Part shown: positions 16,981 to 24,622 of the stretch, piece after piece
Layout: every line of letters starts with the position of its first letter
How positions within the stretch are numbered: the first letter of the stretch is position 1
From: Caulobacteraceae bacterium
GTDB taxonomy: Bacteria; Pseudomonadota; Alphaproteobacteria; Caulobacterales; Caulobacteraceae
Assembly: GCA_947475875.1 (NCBI GenBank)
Contig: CANJME010000004.1
Location: 1-64,000, forward strand
Direction of reading: 5' to 3'
DNA: 64,000 bases
The notes under the pieces: model-generated
What the model was told of the DNA's origin: nothing
The model's database searches: none
Seen by the model: only the letters and a program-made list of their open reading frames with translations
Made by a program: the position numbers and the translations under genes

Positions 16981-17397
16981 CTAGTCCAGCGTATCGAGCG
17001 CCCGCTGGAAGCGGCCGGCGTGGGACTTCTCGGCTTTGGCCAGGGTCTCGAACCAGTCGCCGATTTCTTCGAAGCCCTCGTCGCGGGCCGTGCGGGCCAT
17101 GCCGGGATACATGTCGGTATATTCGTGGGTCTCGCCGGCGATGGCGGCCGCCAGGTTGTGCGCCGTCGGGCCGATCGGCAGTCCAGTGGCCGGATCGCCG
17201 ACGGCTTCCATGAATTCCAGGTGACCGTGCGCGTGGCCGGTTTCGCCCTCGGCGGTGGAGCGGAAAACCGCGGCGACATCGTTGTATCCTTCGACGTCGG
17301 CCTTCTGCGCGAAATAGAGGTAGCGGCGGTTGGCCTGGCTCTCGCCGGCGAAGGCGTCTTTCAGGTTCTGGAGGGTCTTGCTGCTGGCCAGTGTCAT
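16981..17397 (-). CDS. Rubrerythrin without rubredoxin domain
   Basis: A 138-residue ferritin-like diiron protein. Likely diiron ligands are E19 in [12 protein letters not shown]52/H55 in the GETGH segment, the Glu of AIAGETHEY and the second ExxH pair in [11 protein letters not shown]. The C-terminal rubredoxin-like Fe(Cys)4 domain of classical rubrerythrin is absent, so electrons must come from elsewhere; the iron-sulfur protein in the same operon is the natural candidate. Such proteins reduce hydrogen peroxide. I start at MTLASSK because the sixteen residues upstream do not fit the family. Confidence 0.92.
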   Translation of the reverse strand: MTLASSKTLQNLKDAFAGESQANRRYLYFAQKADVEGYNDVAAVFRSTAEGETGHAHGHLEFMEAVGDPATGLPIGPTAHNLAAAIAGETHEYTDMYPGMARTARDEGFEEIGDWFETLAKAEKSHAGRFQRALDTLD

Positions 17398-17492
17398 TTC
17401 TCGTTCCCGTCGTTTCGCGGCGCCTGAGGCGAGCGCCGTCCTCAACAGACCAGAGCAGGTCGCTCGGACAAGGGCAAATCGATTTATTCAAT

Positions 17493-17506
17493 CCTCTCGA
17501 TAGAGG
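17493..17506. promoter_or_regulatory. Short palindrome upstream of the rubrerythrin operon
   Basis: CCTCT-CGAT-AGAGG, five-base arms about the four-base centre, lies 96 bases upstream of the rubrerythrin start in the divergent gap with the response regulator gene. The position suits an operator for a redox or iron regulator, but arms this short can occur by chance. Confidence 0.25.
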
Positions 17507-17553
17507 GGGTCAATAACAGAAAGACCCTAAGGAGCGGGTTGAGCGAAACCTCA

Positions 17554-17569
17554 GTAAACGTTGTAAACG
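17554..17569. promoter_or_regulatory. Direct repeat ahead of the response regulator gene
   Basis: Two copies of GTAAACG (17554-17560 and 17563-17569), nine bases apart, lie about 45 bases upstream of the response regulator start. Direct repeats on one face of the helix are typical of response-regulator binding sites. The overlapping word CGTTG-TAAACG-CAACG is also a short inverted repeat. No known consensus is matched convincingly. Confidence 0.3.
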
Positions 17570-17613
17570 CAACGGCTTGTTAAGCGGTGCGGCTCAGTCT
17601 GCGCCGCAGAACG

Positions 17614-18186
17614 ATGCTCGACAGCGACAAGCTTAATCTTGAACGGATCAACTTCCTCCTGGTGGATGACAATCCCCAGGCGCTGATCATCGCCGCCTCG
17701 GTTCTGGCCGGTTTTGGCGTACGCAACTATCACAAGTGCGGCAGCGTCAAGGAAGCCCGCGAATACCTGTCGACCAATGCGATCGATTTCCTGCTGACCG
17801 ACGCCCATATGCCAGAGGAAGACGGCTACAGCCTGGTCCGCTGGCTTCGCCGGAGCGCGCCCGAAGCCAACCGGTTTATTCCGGTAGTGGTCGTCACCGG
17901 CCACACCCGTCAGTCTCAGGTGCTGGAGGCCCGCGATTGCGGCGTCAATGCGATTGTCGCCAAGCCCTTGATTCCGCGCATACTTCTAGAGCGAATTTTC
18001 TGGGTCGCCAACGATCAGAGAAAATTCATCGAGTGCGATAACTATATCGGCCCTGACCGGCGACTCAGAAATCTTGGCGCGCCCGAAGGCGTGCAGGGAC
18101 GAAGAGCCGAAGATGCCAGGGCGTCAGCGGCCGCGGCCGAGGGCCACGACGTCGACAGCGGCGATTTGAAGAGGGGTACTGGGTGA
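17614..18186 (+). CDS. Response regulator with receiver domain and C-terminal tail
   Basis: A 190-residue protein with one receiver domain (about residues 12-135): the acidic pair in FLLVDDNPQ, the phosphorylatable Asp in LLTDAHMPEEDGYS, the switch Thr in VVVTGHTRQ and the conserved Lys in IVAKPL. Behind it is a tail of about 55 residues, containing YIGPDRRLR, with no recognisable DNA-binding domain. The YIGPDRR motif is typical of alphaproteobacterial receiver proteins. No histidine kinase is adjacent. The stop overlaps the next start by GTGA, so both proteins should be made together. Confidence 0.9.
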   Translation: MLDSDKLNLERINFLLVDDNPQALIIAASVLAGFGVRNYHKCGSVKEAREYLSTNAIDFLLTDAHMPEEDGYSLVRWLRRSAPEANRFIPVVVVTGHTRQSQVLEARDCGVNAIVAKPLIPRILLERIFWVANDQRKFIECDNYIGPDRRLRNLGAPEGVQGRRAEDARASAAAAEGHDVDSGDLKRGTG

Positions 18187-18674
18187 GCAGCGTCAGAAAA
18201 TTCCGGGTCAAGACCAAGCTTGCCACCGAAGTTCTCAAAGGCGGCGGCATCACTGCCAGCGAGGCGCTCAAACGCGCCGACGCCGGTCTTGAGCCTTTGC
18301 GCGAGCCGTGCCTGGTCACCGTCGACCGGTGCTTGAGCGAAATCGACAAGCGTTTCGGCGTTTCGGCATCCGGTCGCAGCCAGGAAGAGTTCGAGGATCT
18401 CTACGTGCTCTCTTCGGAGATCATCGATTCCTCGCTGGGCCTGCCCAATTCAGGAATCGAGCATGCGGCCCGGGCGCTTTGCGACCTTGCGGATCTTTCC
18501 CTGGAAAAGGGTATTCGCGACTGGCAAGCCGTCGATGTCCACATCGAGACCCTCAAGCTGCTGCGCTTTCGCGGTCAGGCGTTCAGTCAGGAACAGCGGC
18601 AGGCCGTGCTCGACGGTCTCAAGAAAGTAACCTTGAAGCGCGTGGGTGATTCCAGCGCGCCGTCGGCGGCCTAG
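18183..18674 (+). CDS. Unknown protein coupled to a response regulator
   Basis: A 163-residue soluble, mostly helical protein with a basic N-terminus (VRKFRVKTKL) and an acidic central region. I do not recognise the family. It starts with GTG, overlapping the stop of the response regulator gene, so a joint function is likely. A His-containing four-helix phosphotransfer role is conceivable (HAARALCDLADL, around residue 96, carries a His followed by hydrophobic helix positions), but no diagnostic motif supports it. Confidence 0.75.
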   Translation: MSSVRKFRVKTKLATEVLKGGGITASEALKRADAGLEPLREPCLVTVDRCLSEIDKRFGVSASGRSQEEFEDLYVLSSEIIDSSLGLPNSGIEHAARALCDLADLSLEKGIRDWQAVDVHIETLKLLRFRGQAFSQEQRQAVLDGLKKVTLKRVGDSSAPSAA

Positions 18675-18682
18675 AGCGCTCT

Positions 18683-19696
18683 CTAACCCGAGAAATAGTC
18701 CCGGCTGGGATTGGCCACGAGGGTGATGCCCGTGAGCGAGCCCTGGCCTGTCAGCAGCAGGCGCGCGTCCTTGCCGTCCAGGGTCGAGGTTCCAACTTCC
18801 CCTCCAAGCGAGGTGTAAAACATCCGCTTATTGGGCAGGTCGAGATAGATGCCGATCGCCTCGCGAAGACCCCGCACCAGGACCTCGCGATCGGTGCGCG
18901 TAGCCGGATCGGTTCCGGCGGCCACATCCATCGGCGCGCGGCAGACGGTGTTGTCGCCGCGGTCCGTCCAGTAGAGCTTGCGCGCGCGCGGGTCGATTTC
19001 CAGATCGATCGGCTCGGGCTGGTTTGAAAACAGGGTCTTGATATCGCTGCGGTTGGCCGGCGTCTCGCCGTAGGGGATTTCCATGTTGCAGCGCTTGATG
19101 GTCCCGGTCCCGGCGTTGTCGCCGCCCTTTTGAGTCCAGTAGATCTGGCTGCGCGAGTAATCGAGCGCGATGCCGACACACCAGCGGGTCTGATCGCCCT
19201 TATTGGCGACCGGATCGCCCGTCTGCACCAGGGTCTCGACATTCGATCCGTCCGGATTGCACCGCTGAATCCGCATGCCTTCGCGGTCGCTCCAGTAGAT
19301 GCGCCGCCGGTCGATGTCATACTTGGCCTGTTTGGGCGTGAATGTGCCGCCCTTGGCGACCAGGGCCTTCACATCACCGCCCGACAGGTTGCAGGACATA
19401 ACGGTGCCGTCATCGACGCTGGCGCCGCCCATGTTTGTCCAGATCAGGCGCTGGCTGACGGGGTCAAAGGTCAGGCCGTCCGGGGCGGCCGATCCCTGAC
19501 CGTCGACCAGGGTGCGCAGGTTGCCGCCGTCCAGGTCACAGCTCATCACCTTGTTGCCGCCGAGGTTCAGGAACACCAGCTTGCCCAGGGTGCTCTGGGC
19601 GGCGGCCCGCGATCCGGCGAAGGCGCCGGCGGTCAGGGCGCCGAGGCCGGCCAGAGCCTTGCGGCGGTCGATCATCGAGACGGTCTCCGTCGGCAT
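18683..19696 (-). CDS. Tat-exported YWTD beta-propeller protein
   Basis: A 337-residue protein with a twin-arginine type signal (DRRKALAGLGALTAGA, near residues 10-25) followed by repeats of the low-density-lipoprotein-receptor class B/YWTD type: IYWSD, IYWTQ and LYWTD are visible at intervals of about 45-60 residues. These form a six-bladed propeller. Such bacterial proteins are expected in the periplasm and probably bind a ligand; no catalytic residues are evident. GGAGG seven bases ahead of the chosen ATG supports this start. Its stop is eight bases from the stop of the convergent gene, and a ten-base palindrome AGAGCGCTCT separates the two. Confidence 0.88.
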   Translation of the reverse strand: MPTETVSMIDRRKALAGLGALTAGAFAGSRAAAQSTLGKLVFLNLGGNKVMSCDLDGGNLRTLVDGQGSAAPDGLTFDPVSQRLIWTNMGGASVDDGTVMSCNLSGGDVKALVAKGGTFTPKQAKYDIDRRRIYWSDREGMRIQRCNPDGSNVETLVQTGDPVANKGDQTRWCVGIALDYSRSQIYWTQKGGDNAGTGTIKRCNMEIPYGETPANRSDIKTLFSNQPEPIDLEIDPRARKLYWTDRGDNTVCRAPMDVAAGTDPATRTDREVLVRGLREAIGIYLDLPNKRMFYTSLGGEVGTSTLDGKDARLLLTGQGSLTGITLVANPSRDYFSG

Positions 19697-19797
19697 GTTT
19701 CCTCCGCGCCGGTGGTCCGGCGTCATTGAACGGAAGCGATGCTAGCATTGCTTTGCGCGAAGTCGCAGGGGAAGATTGCAGGCCACGCGAGGGAAAA

Positions 19798-20787
19798 ATG
19801 CAGACACGGAAAATCGGACCCTTCGAGGTCTCCGCCATCGGGCTGGGCTGCATGAACCTGTCGTGGGGGTACGGAACTCCGCCCTCACGGGAGGTGGCCG
19901 AGCGGGTGCTGCTGGGCGCGCTCGACGCCGGCTACACCCATTTCGACACCGCCGCGCTCTATGGTCTCGGCCACAATGAAAAACTGATTGGCGAGGTGCT
20001 GGGCCCGCATCGCGACAGGTTCATGCTGGCTTCGAAGTGCGGGGTTTCCAACAACGGCAGGCGCGAACTCAATGGCGATCCGGCCGTGCTGAAGGCCACC
20101 TGCGAGCTCAGCCTGCAGCAGCTGAAGACCGACGTCATCGACCTCTACTACCTGCACCGCTGGGATCGGCGCGTGCCCATAGAAGACAGCGTCGGCGCGC
20201 TTGCCGATCTCGTCCGCGAGGGAAAGATCCGCACGATCGGCCTGTCCGAAATCTCCGCCGCCACGCTGCGCCGCGCCCATGCGGTGCATCCGATCACAGC
20301 CCTGCAGACCGAATATTCGCCCTGGACCCGCAATCCGGAAGTTGCGGTGCTGGAGGCCTGCCGCGAGCTCGGGACCGCCTTCGTCGCCTTCTCACCCGTG
20401 GGCCGGGGGTTCCTGGCGGGACGCGTCAGCGCCGACCACATCTTCGAGGACACCGACATCCGCAAAACCATGCCGCGTTTTCAGGGCGAGGATTTCGCAG
20501 CGAACCTGAAAGTGCTCGACGCCTTCAAGGCGCTGGCGGCTGAGGCGGCCTGCACGCCTGCCCAGCTCTGCATGGCCTGGCTGCTGGCCAAGGGCGACGA
20601 CATCATCCCCATCCCCGGCACGACCAACCCCGATCACATGGTTGAAAACGCCAGGTCCGCCCAGGTCGCGCTCTCACCCGAGCTGCTCGCCCGCATCGAA
20701 GCCACGGTGAACGCCCGAACCGTCCACGGTCACCGCTACAGCGAGGCCATGCGCATTCCGATCGACACCGAGGAACTGGCGACCTGA
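19798..20787 (+). CDS. Aldo/keto reductase
   Basis: A 329-residue NADPH-dependent aldo/keto reductase. The barrel shows the family motifs in order: GLGCMNLSWGYG, the catalytic Asp and Tyr in HFDTAALYGLGHNE, Lys in MLASKCG, His in YYLHRWD, and the cofactor-binding IPIPGTTNPDHMVEN near the end. The ATG before QTRKIGPFEVS follows GAGGGA and starts at the usual place; 24 codons upstream are open but unlikely. Substrate unknown. Confidence 0.92.
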   Translation: MQTRKIGPFEVSAIGLGCMNLSWGYGTPPSREVAERVLLGALDAGYTHFDTAALYGLGHNEKLIGEVLGPHRDRFMLASKCGVSNNGRRELNGDPAVLKATCELSLQQLKTDVIDLYYLHRWDRRVPIEDSVGALADLVREGKIRTIGLSEISAATLRRAHAVHPITALQTEYSPWTRNPEVAVLEACRELGTAFVAFSPVGRGFLAGRVSADHIFEDTDIRKTMPRFQGEDFAANLKVLDAFKALAAEAACTPAQLCMAWLLAKGDDIIPIPGTTNPDHMVENARSAQVALSPELLARIEATVNARTVHGHRYSEAMRIPIDTEELAT

Positions 20788-20804
20788 GCTTCTGGCCGTC
20801 GAGT

Positions 20805-21602
20805 TCACCCCCGCGTCACGTTCATCCCGCCATCAACCGGCAACGCGACGCCACTGATGAACTTGGCTTCGTCCGAGCAAAGGAACAGCGCCGCATAGGC
20901 CGTGTCCCAGCCGGTGCCCATCTTTCCCAGCGGTACGTGAGAGTCGCGCTGGGCGCGCAGCTCCTCCTCGGTGATCCCTTTGGCCGCCGAGATGCCGACC
21001 ATGGCCATGGGCGTATCCATGAAGCCCGGCAGGATGACATTGGCCCGGATACCGTATTTGGCGTTGCCGGCCGCCACGGCCTGGATGTGGCGCACCATGC
21101 CGGCCTTGGAGACCTCGTAGGTGATCTTGTCGTGGCCGAGCAGGGCGGCAAGGGACGAGATCGACAGGATCACGCCCGAGCGCTGCTCGCGCATCACCTT
21201 CAGCGCCTCGCGGGTGGTCATCACCGCGCTCTTGAGGTTCACGGCCATGATGCGGTCGTAGACGTCTTCGGCGATGACGTGCGGCGGCGCATCGCCGGCG
21301 CCGATGCCGACATTGTTCACCAGGATGTCGATGCGACCCATGTGCATCTTACCCGTGGCGACGATGGCCTCGCAGCCCGCCGTGGTCGAGACATCGGCCT
21401 CGACGGCAAAGGCGTGGCCACCCTCCTTTTCAATCAGCGCCACGGTTTCCTGCGCACGGTCCAGCTGGGCGTCGACGCACATCACCTCGGCGCCTTCGCG
21501 TGCGAACAGCACCGCCATCGCCCGGCCATTGCCGATGGTTGAGCCCGGCGTCTGGCCGGCGCCAACAACGATCGCTGTTTTGTCCTGAAGCCGACCGGCC
21601 AT
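20805..21602 (-). CDS. SDR family oxidoreductase
   Basis: A 265-residue short-chain dehydrogenase. The cofactor loop is written VVGAGQTPGSTIGNG, an atypical form in which the classical TGxxxGIG is expanded by several residues. NNVG, the catalytic Ser in LSISSLAALLG and the Y-x3-K pair in ITYEVSKAG are present. The expanded loop is a known variant of the family and should still bind NAD(P). The frame also has a TTG two codons earlier; the ATG at 21602 is preferred. A large inverted-repeat element lies immediately upstream. Confidence 0.9.
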   Translation of the reverse strand: MAGRLQDKTAIVVGAGQTPGSTIGNGRAMAVLFAREGAEVMCVDAQLDRAQETVALIEKEGGHAFAVEADVSTTAGCEAIVATGKMHMGRIDILVNNVGIGAGDAPPHVIAEDVYDRIMAVNLKSAVMTTREALKVMREQRSGVILSISSLAALLGHDKITYEVSKAGMVRHIQAVAAGNAKYGIRANVILPGFMDTPMAMVGISAAKGITEEELRAQRDSHVPLGKMGTGWDTAYAALFLCSDEAKFISGVALPVDGGMNVTRG

Positions 21603-21610
21603 CCCCAAAT

Positions 21611-21748
21611 CCCGTCACCCTCGCGCTTGTCGCGAGGGCCAGATGTTGAACATCTCAAACGCCGAAAGGCGAGTCCGAAGGTCGTGCGAGTTCCACGAAG
21701 TCGAATGGTCCCGCGTCGGGCCCTCGCGACAAGCGCGAGGGTGACGGG
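21611..21748. repeat. Inverted-repeat cassette with two terminal hairpins
   Basis: The two ends are perfect 30-base inverted copies of each other (21611-21640 and 21719-21748). Each arm folds on its own into CCCTCGCG-loop-CGCGAGGG. In the interior a further palindrome AGATGTT-G-AACATCT occurs near 21641-21655. The unit fills nearly the whole 148-base gap between two minus-strand genes and codes for nothing convincing. It looks like a dispersed non-coding repeat (REP/MITE-like). Confidence 0.85.
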
Positions 21749-21750
21749 GG

Positions 21751-22323
21751 TTAAGGGAGATCGGCCAAATCCGGATCGAGCACCTGGCCCTCATCCAGCT
21801 GCACGCCGACCGAGTTCAGGAACATCGACACGGTGGTGTATTGCCCCGCCGCCATGATGGCGATGAAGATCGCGCGGGTGTCGAAGTGGGCTTTCAGCTG
21901 GGTCCAGACTCCGTCGGAGATGAACTGATCGGTATGGAGCTCGTCCGTCATCCGTAACAGCGCGCGGTCGGCGTCCGACCAGATCGGATCGTCCGCGCCG
22001 ATCTTGATCGCCGCGATCTCGGGCTCGGTCAGTCCCTCGCGGGCGCCCATGCGGATGTGCTGGGCCCATTCGTAGCCGGATTTGCAGAGGAAGCCGGTCC
22101 TCAGGATGACCATCTCGCGCTGGCGGGGCGGCAAGCCGTTATCCCGCGACAGGATGTGCCCGCCCCAGGCCAGGAAGGCATCCATGGTGGCCGGATCGTG
22201 GGCAAGGGTGCGGTGGATGGCGAGGATCAGCGGGCTTGCGGCGCGTTGGCGTAGGTAGGCCGCCAGTTCCGGTGAAATCACCTCGTCGCCGAGTGGTTCG
22301 ATGCGCGCTTTGGAAAGCCGCAT
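21751..22323 (-). CDS. Carboxymuconolactone decarboxylase family protein (first of a pair)
   Basis: A 190-residue AhpD/CMD-fold helical protein. The family segment PPRQREMVILRTGFLCKSGYEW includes the place where peroxidase-type members carry CxxC-x3-H; here only one Cys precedes SGYEW and the second Cys of an active-site pair is missing, so hydroperoxidase activity is doubtful. The start overlaps the stop of the upstream paralogue (TAATG). The two proteins are clearly related to each other (for example RMGAREGLT against RIGLESGLT, and VGVQLDEGQ against FGVQLDEGQ). Confidence 0.88.
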   Translation of the reverse strand: MRLSKARIEPLGDEVISPELAAYLRQRAASPLILAIHRTLAHDPATMDAFLAWGGHILSRDNGLPPRQREMVILRTGFLCKSGYEWAQHIRMGAREGLTEPEIAAIKIGADDPIWSDADRALLRMTDELHTDQFISDGVWTQLKAHFDTRAIFIAIMAAGQYTTVSMFLNSVGVQLDEGQVLDPDLADLP

Positions 22324-22892
22324 TATTTGTAATCCGCCAGTTCGGGATCGAGCGTCTGGCCCTCGTCGAGCTGAACACCGAACGAATTCAGCAGCATGGA
22401 AACCTGGGTGTACTGGCCGCAGGTATAGACTGCGTCCATGCACTGGCGTTCAGAAAAGTGCTTCAGGGCCTCGGCCCACACCGCGTTCGAGACGAAGAAA
22501 TCATTGTGCAGGTCGTCGGCGAAGCGGATCAGCGCTGCGTCAGCTTCGCTCCAACCGGCCTCCGCCCCGCCTTTGATGCGGCCGATTTCCTTGTTGGTCA
22601 GGCCGCTCTCCAGCCCGATCCGCGTGTGCTGGGTGAACTCATAGCCCGACTTGCACAGATACCCGGTCCGCAGGATCAGGATCTCTCGCTCACGCGCCGG
22701 CAGGCTGGATTTCTTCGACAGGATATACCGCCCCCACGTCAGGAACGCCTCGGCAGCGTCTGGTGACTTCACCATGGTGCGGAAGATGTTCAGCGTCGGC
22801 CCGCCCCGGCCGCGCATGGACAGGATTTCCTTCTGCCGCTCATCGCCCTCGCCCTCGGCCAGCGGGGCGATGCGGGGTTCTTTCAGGCGCAT
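22323..22892 (-). CDS. Carboxymuconolactone decarboxylase family protein (second of a pair)
   Basis: A 189-residue paralogue of the gene that follows it, with the same REREILILRTGYLCKSGYEF segment, a similar QYTQVSMLLNSFGVQLDEGQTLDPEL ending (given here in part) and no CxxC pair. The start is the ATG before RLKEPRIAP. The upstream 26 codons overlap the promoter region of the divergent nitronate monooxygenase gene and are unlikely to be used. The pair could form a heteromer; the substrate is unknown. Confidence 0.88.
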   Translation of the reverse strand: MRLKEPRIAPLAEGEGDERQKEILSMRGRGGPTLNIFRTMVKSPDAAEAFLTWGRYILSKKSSLPAREREILILRTGYLCKSGYEFTQHTRIGLESGLTNKEIGRIKGGAEAGWSEADAALIRFADDLHNDFFVSNAVWAEALKHFSERQCMDAVYTCGQYTQVSMLLNSFGVQLDEGQTLDPELADYK

Positions 22893-22960
22893 GGTGTTTT
22901 TCCTCGTTCTTGTGGCGCTGGTTCTATTGTCTGATAGAGCCTGCTGTCGATGGGGGAACC

Positions 22961-23881
22961 ATGAGCTCACGCCTGCCGGAACACATCGCCTCGCGGCTCT
23001 CCCTGCCGCTGATCGCAGCCCCGATGTTCAAGGTCTCCAGCCCGGCGCTGGTCATCGCCGCCTGCAACGCCGGCGTCATCGGCGCATTTCCAACGTTGAA
23101 CGCGCGGCCTGTCACCCAGCTGGTCGAATGGCTGGACGAGATCAAGGCGGGGCTGAAGCCCGGCGCCGCGCCCTTCGCTCCCAACCTGATCATGCGCGAC
23201 AAACGCATCGCCGAGGACGTCAAAGCCGTGCTCGACGCGGGCGCCGAGGTCGTCATCACCTCGGTCGGCTCACCCGCCCCGGTCATGGGTCCGCTGCATG
23301 AGGCGGGATGCCTGGTGCTTTGCGACGTCGCCACCCTGGAACACGCCCGAAAGGCGATCGCCGCCGGGGTCGATGGCCTGATCCTGCTGGCGGCCGGGGC
23401 AGGGGGCCACACCGGCTGGATGAACCCCTTCGCCTTCGTGCGCGCGGTGCGCCAGTTCTACGACGGCATCGTGGTGATGGCCGGGGGCATGAGCGACGGC
23501 CAGGCGCTCTTTGCGGCCCAGGTGCTGGGCTGCGACCTGGGTTACATGGGCACCCTCTTCATCGCCACCAAGGAAAGCTTCGCTGACGATGCCTATCGCA
23601 GCTTCCTGACCGATTCCGACCTCGACCACATCGTCACCTCAGGCGCCTTCAAGGGGATGCCCGGGAACTACCTCGCCAAGGCCTTGGCAGCCCAGGGCTG
23701 GGATCCCCGCCGGCTCGAGGTCCATTTCCCGCCGCCCGCCGACGGCTCGCCGCCCAACTATCCGGAAGGGTGGATGGCTGGCCACTCGGTTTCGGGTGTT
23801 TCCGGGCCGACCACCGTCGCCGACCTCGTCGCCGAGATCCGCGCCCAGTACGAGGCCGCCCGCGACGCCTTTGCCAATTAG
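22961..23881 (+). CDS. Nitronate monooxygenase
   Basis: A 306-residue flavin enzyme of the nitronate monooxygenase/2-nitropropane dioxygenase family, which oxidises alkyl nitronates. The FMN barrel begins with LPLIAAPMFKVSSP; the family GGHTG motif is present as AAGAGGHTGWMNPF, followed by VVMAGGMSDGQAL and the YMGTLFIATKES strand. It starts with MSSRLPEH after a GGGGGAA stretch and is divergent from the CMD pair, sharing a 68-base promoter region with it. Confidence 0.92.
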   Translation: MSSRLPEHIASRLSLPLIAAPMFKVSSPALVIAACNAGVIGAFPTLNARPVTQLVEWLDEIKAGLKPGAAPFAPNLIMRDKRIAEDVKAVLDAGAEVVITSVGSPAPVMGPLHEAGCLVLCDVATLEHARKAIAAGVDGLILLAAGAGGHTGWMNPFAFVRAVRQFYDGIVVMAGGMSDGQALFAAQVLGCDLGYMGTLFIATKESFADDAYRSFLTDSDLDHIVTSGAFKGMPGNYLAKALAAQGWDPRRLEVHFPPPADGSPPNYPEGWMAGHSVSGVSGPTTVADLVAEIRAQYEAARDAFAN

Positions 23882-23905
23882 CCGATTCTGGCCGATCCTC
23901 AGCCC

Positions 23906-24622
23906 ATGACCAGGGCGGGCGCGGACAAGACCACCAAAGCCTCCCGCCCCCGCCTGCGCTGGATCCTCGCGCCTCTGGCCGCCCGGCCGCGGCTCGTTAT
24001 CGCCATCGTGGTTGGCTTTGCCGCGGCGCTGGCCGCCGTCTTCCTCGTCCAGCTTCGCGCCAGCACGGCCGCAGTGCTGGGCTGGGACGCGACCTGCCTT
24101 GCCTTCGCCGCCGCCACCCTGCCAGCCATGAGAAACAAGGAACCGCGCCACATCGCCGCCACCGCCGCCGGCCAGGATGTCGGACGCGGCTTTATCCTCG
24201 GCCTTGTGATAGCGGCCGCCATCGCCAGCATCGCGGCTGTCGCCATCGAACTCACCTTCGCCAAGAACGCTCAGGGCCCTGAGAAAATCGCCCACGTCGT
24301 GCTGGCGGTCACCACCGTCGCGGCGTCCTGGTTTATGGTGCACCTGATCTTCGCCCTGCACTACGCCCACGACTATTACGCCACGGACGATACGGCGAAG
24401 GAGGGCATGCGCGGGGGCCTCGCTTTCCCCGGCAAGGGCGAGCCCGACTACTGGGACTTCCTGCACTTTGCCCTGGTCATCGGCGTCGCGGCCCAGACGG
24501 CGGATATCGCCTTCACTTCAAAGGCGCTGCGGCGTGTCGGCGGTCTACACGGGGTGCTGGCGTTCACCTTCAACACCGTGATCCTGGCGCTCACCATCAA
24601 TCTGGTGGCGGGGTTGTTCTAA
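23906..24622 (+). CDS. DUF1345 family membrane protein
   Basis: A 238-residue inner-membrane protein with five or so hydrophobic segments, matching DUF1345. The most conserved part is the end of the central loop: FALHYAHDYY and GEPDYWDFLHFALVIGVAAQTAD. A role has not been assigned to this family. It begins 24 bases after the nitronate monooxygenase gene. Its stop shares CTAA with the stop of the convergent TMEM175-like gene. Confidence 0.9.
   Translation: MTRAGADKTTKASRPRLRWILAPLAARPRLVIAIVVGFAAALAAVFLVQLRASTAAVLGWDATCLAFAAATLPAMRNKEPRHIAATAAGQDVGRGFILGLVIAAAIASIAAVAIELTFAKNAQGPEKIAHVVLAVTTVAASWFMVHLIFALHYAHDYYATDDTAKEGMRGGLAFPGKGEPDYWDFLHFALVIGVAAQTADIAFTSKALRRVGGLHGVLAFTFNTVILALTINLVAGLF

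Noticed and set aside
21611-21748. Possible small RNA or rho-independent terminator
   Set aside because: The hairpins are strong but lack a following T tract, and perfect inverted ends over 30 bases fit a mobile repeat better.
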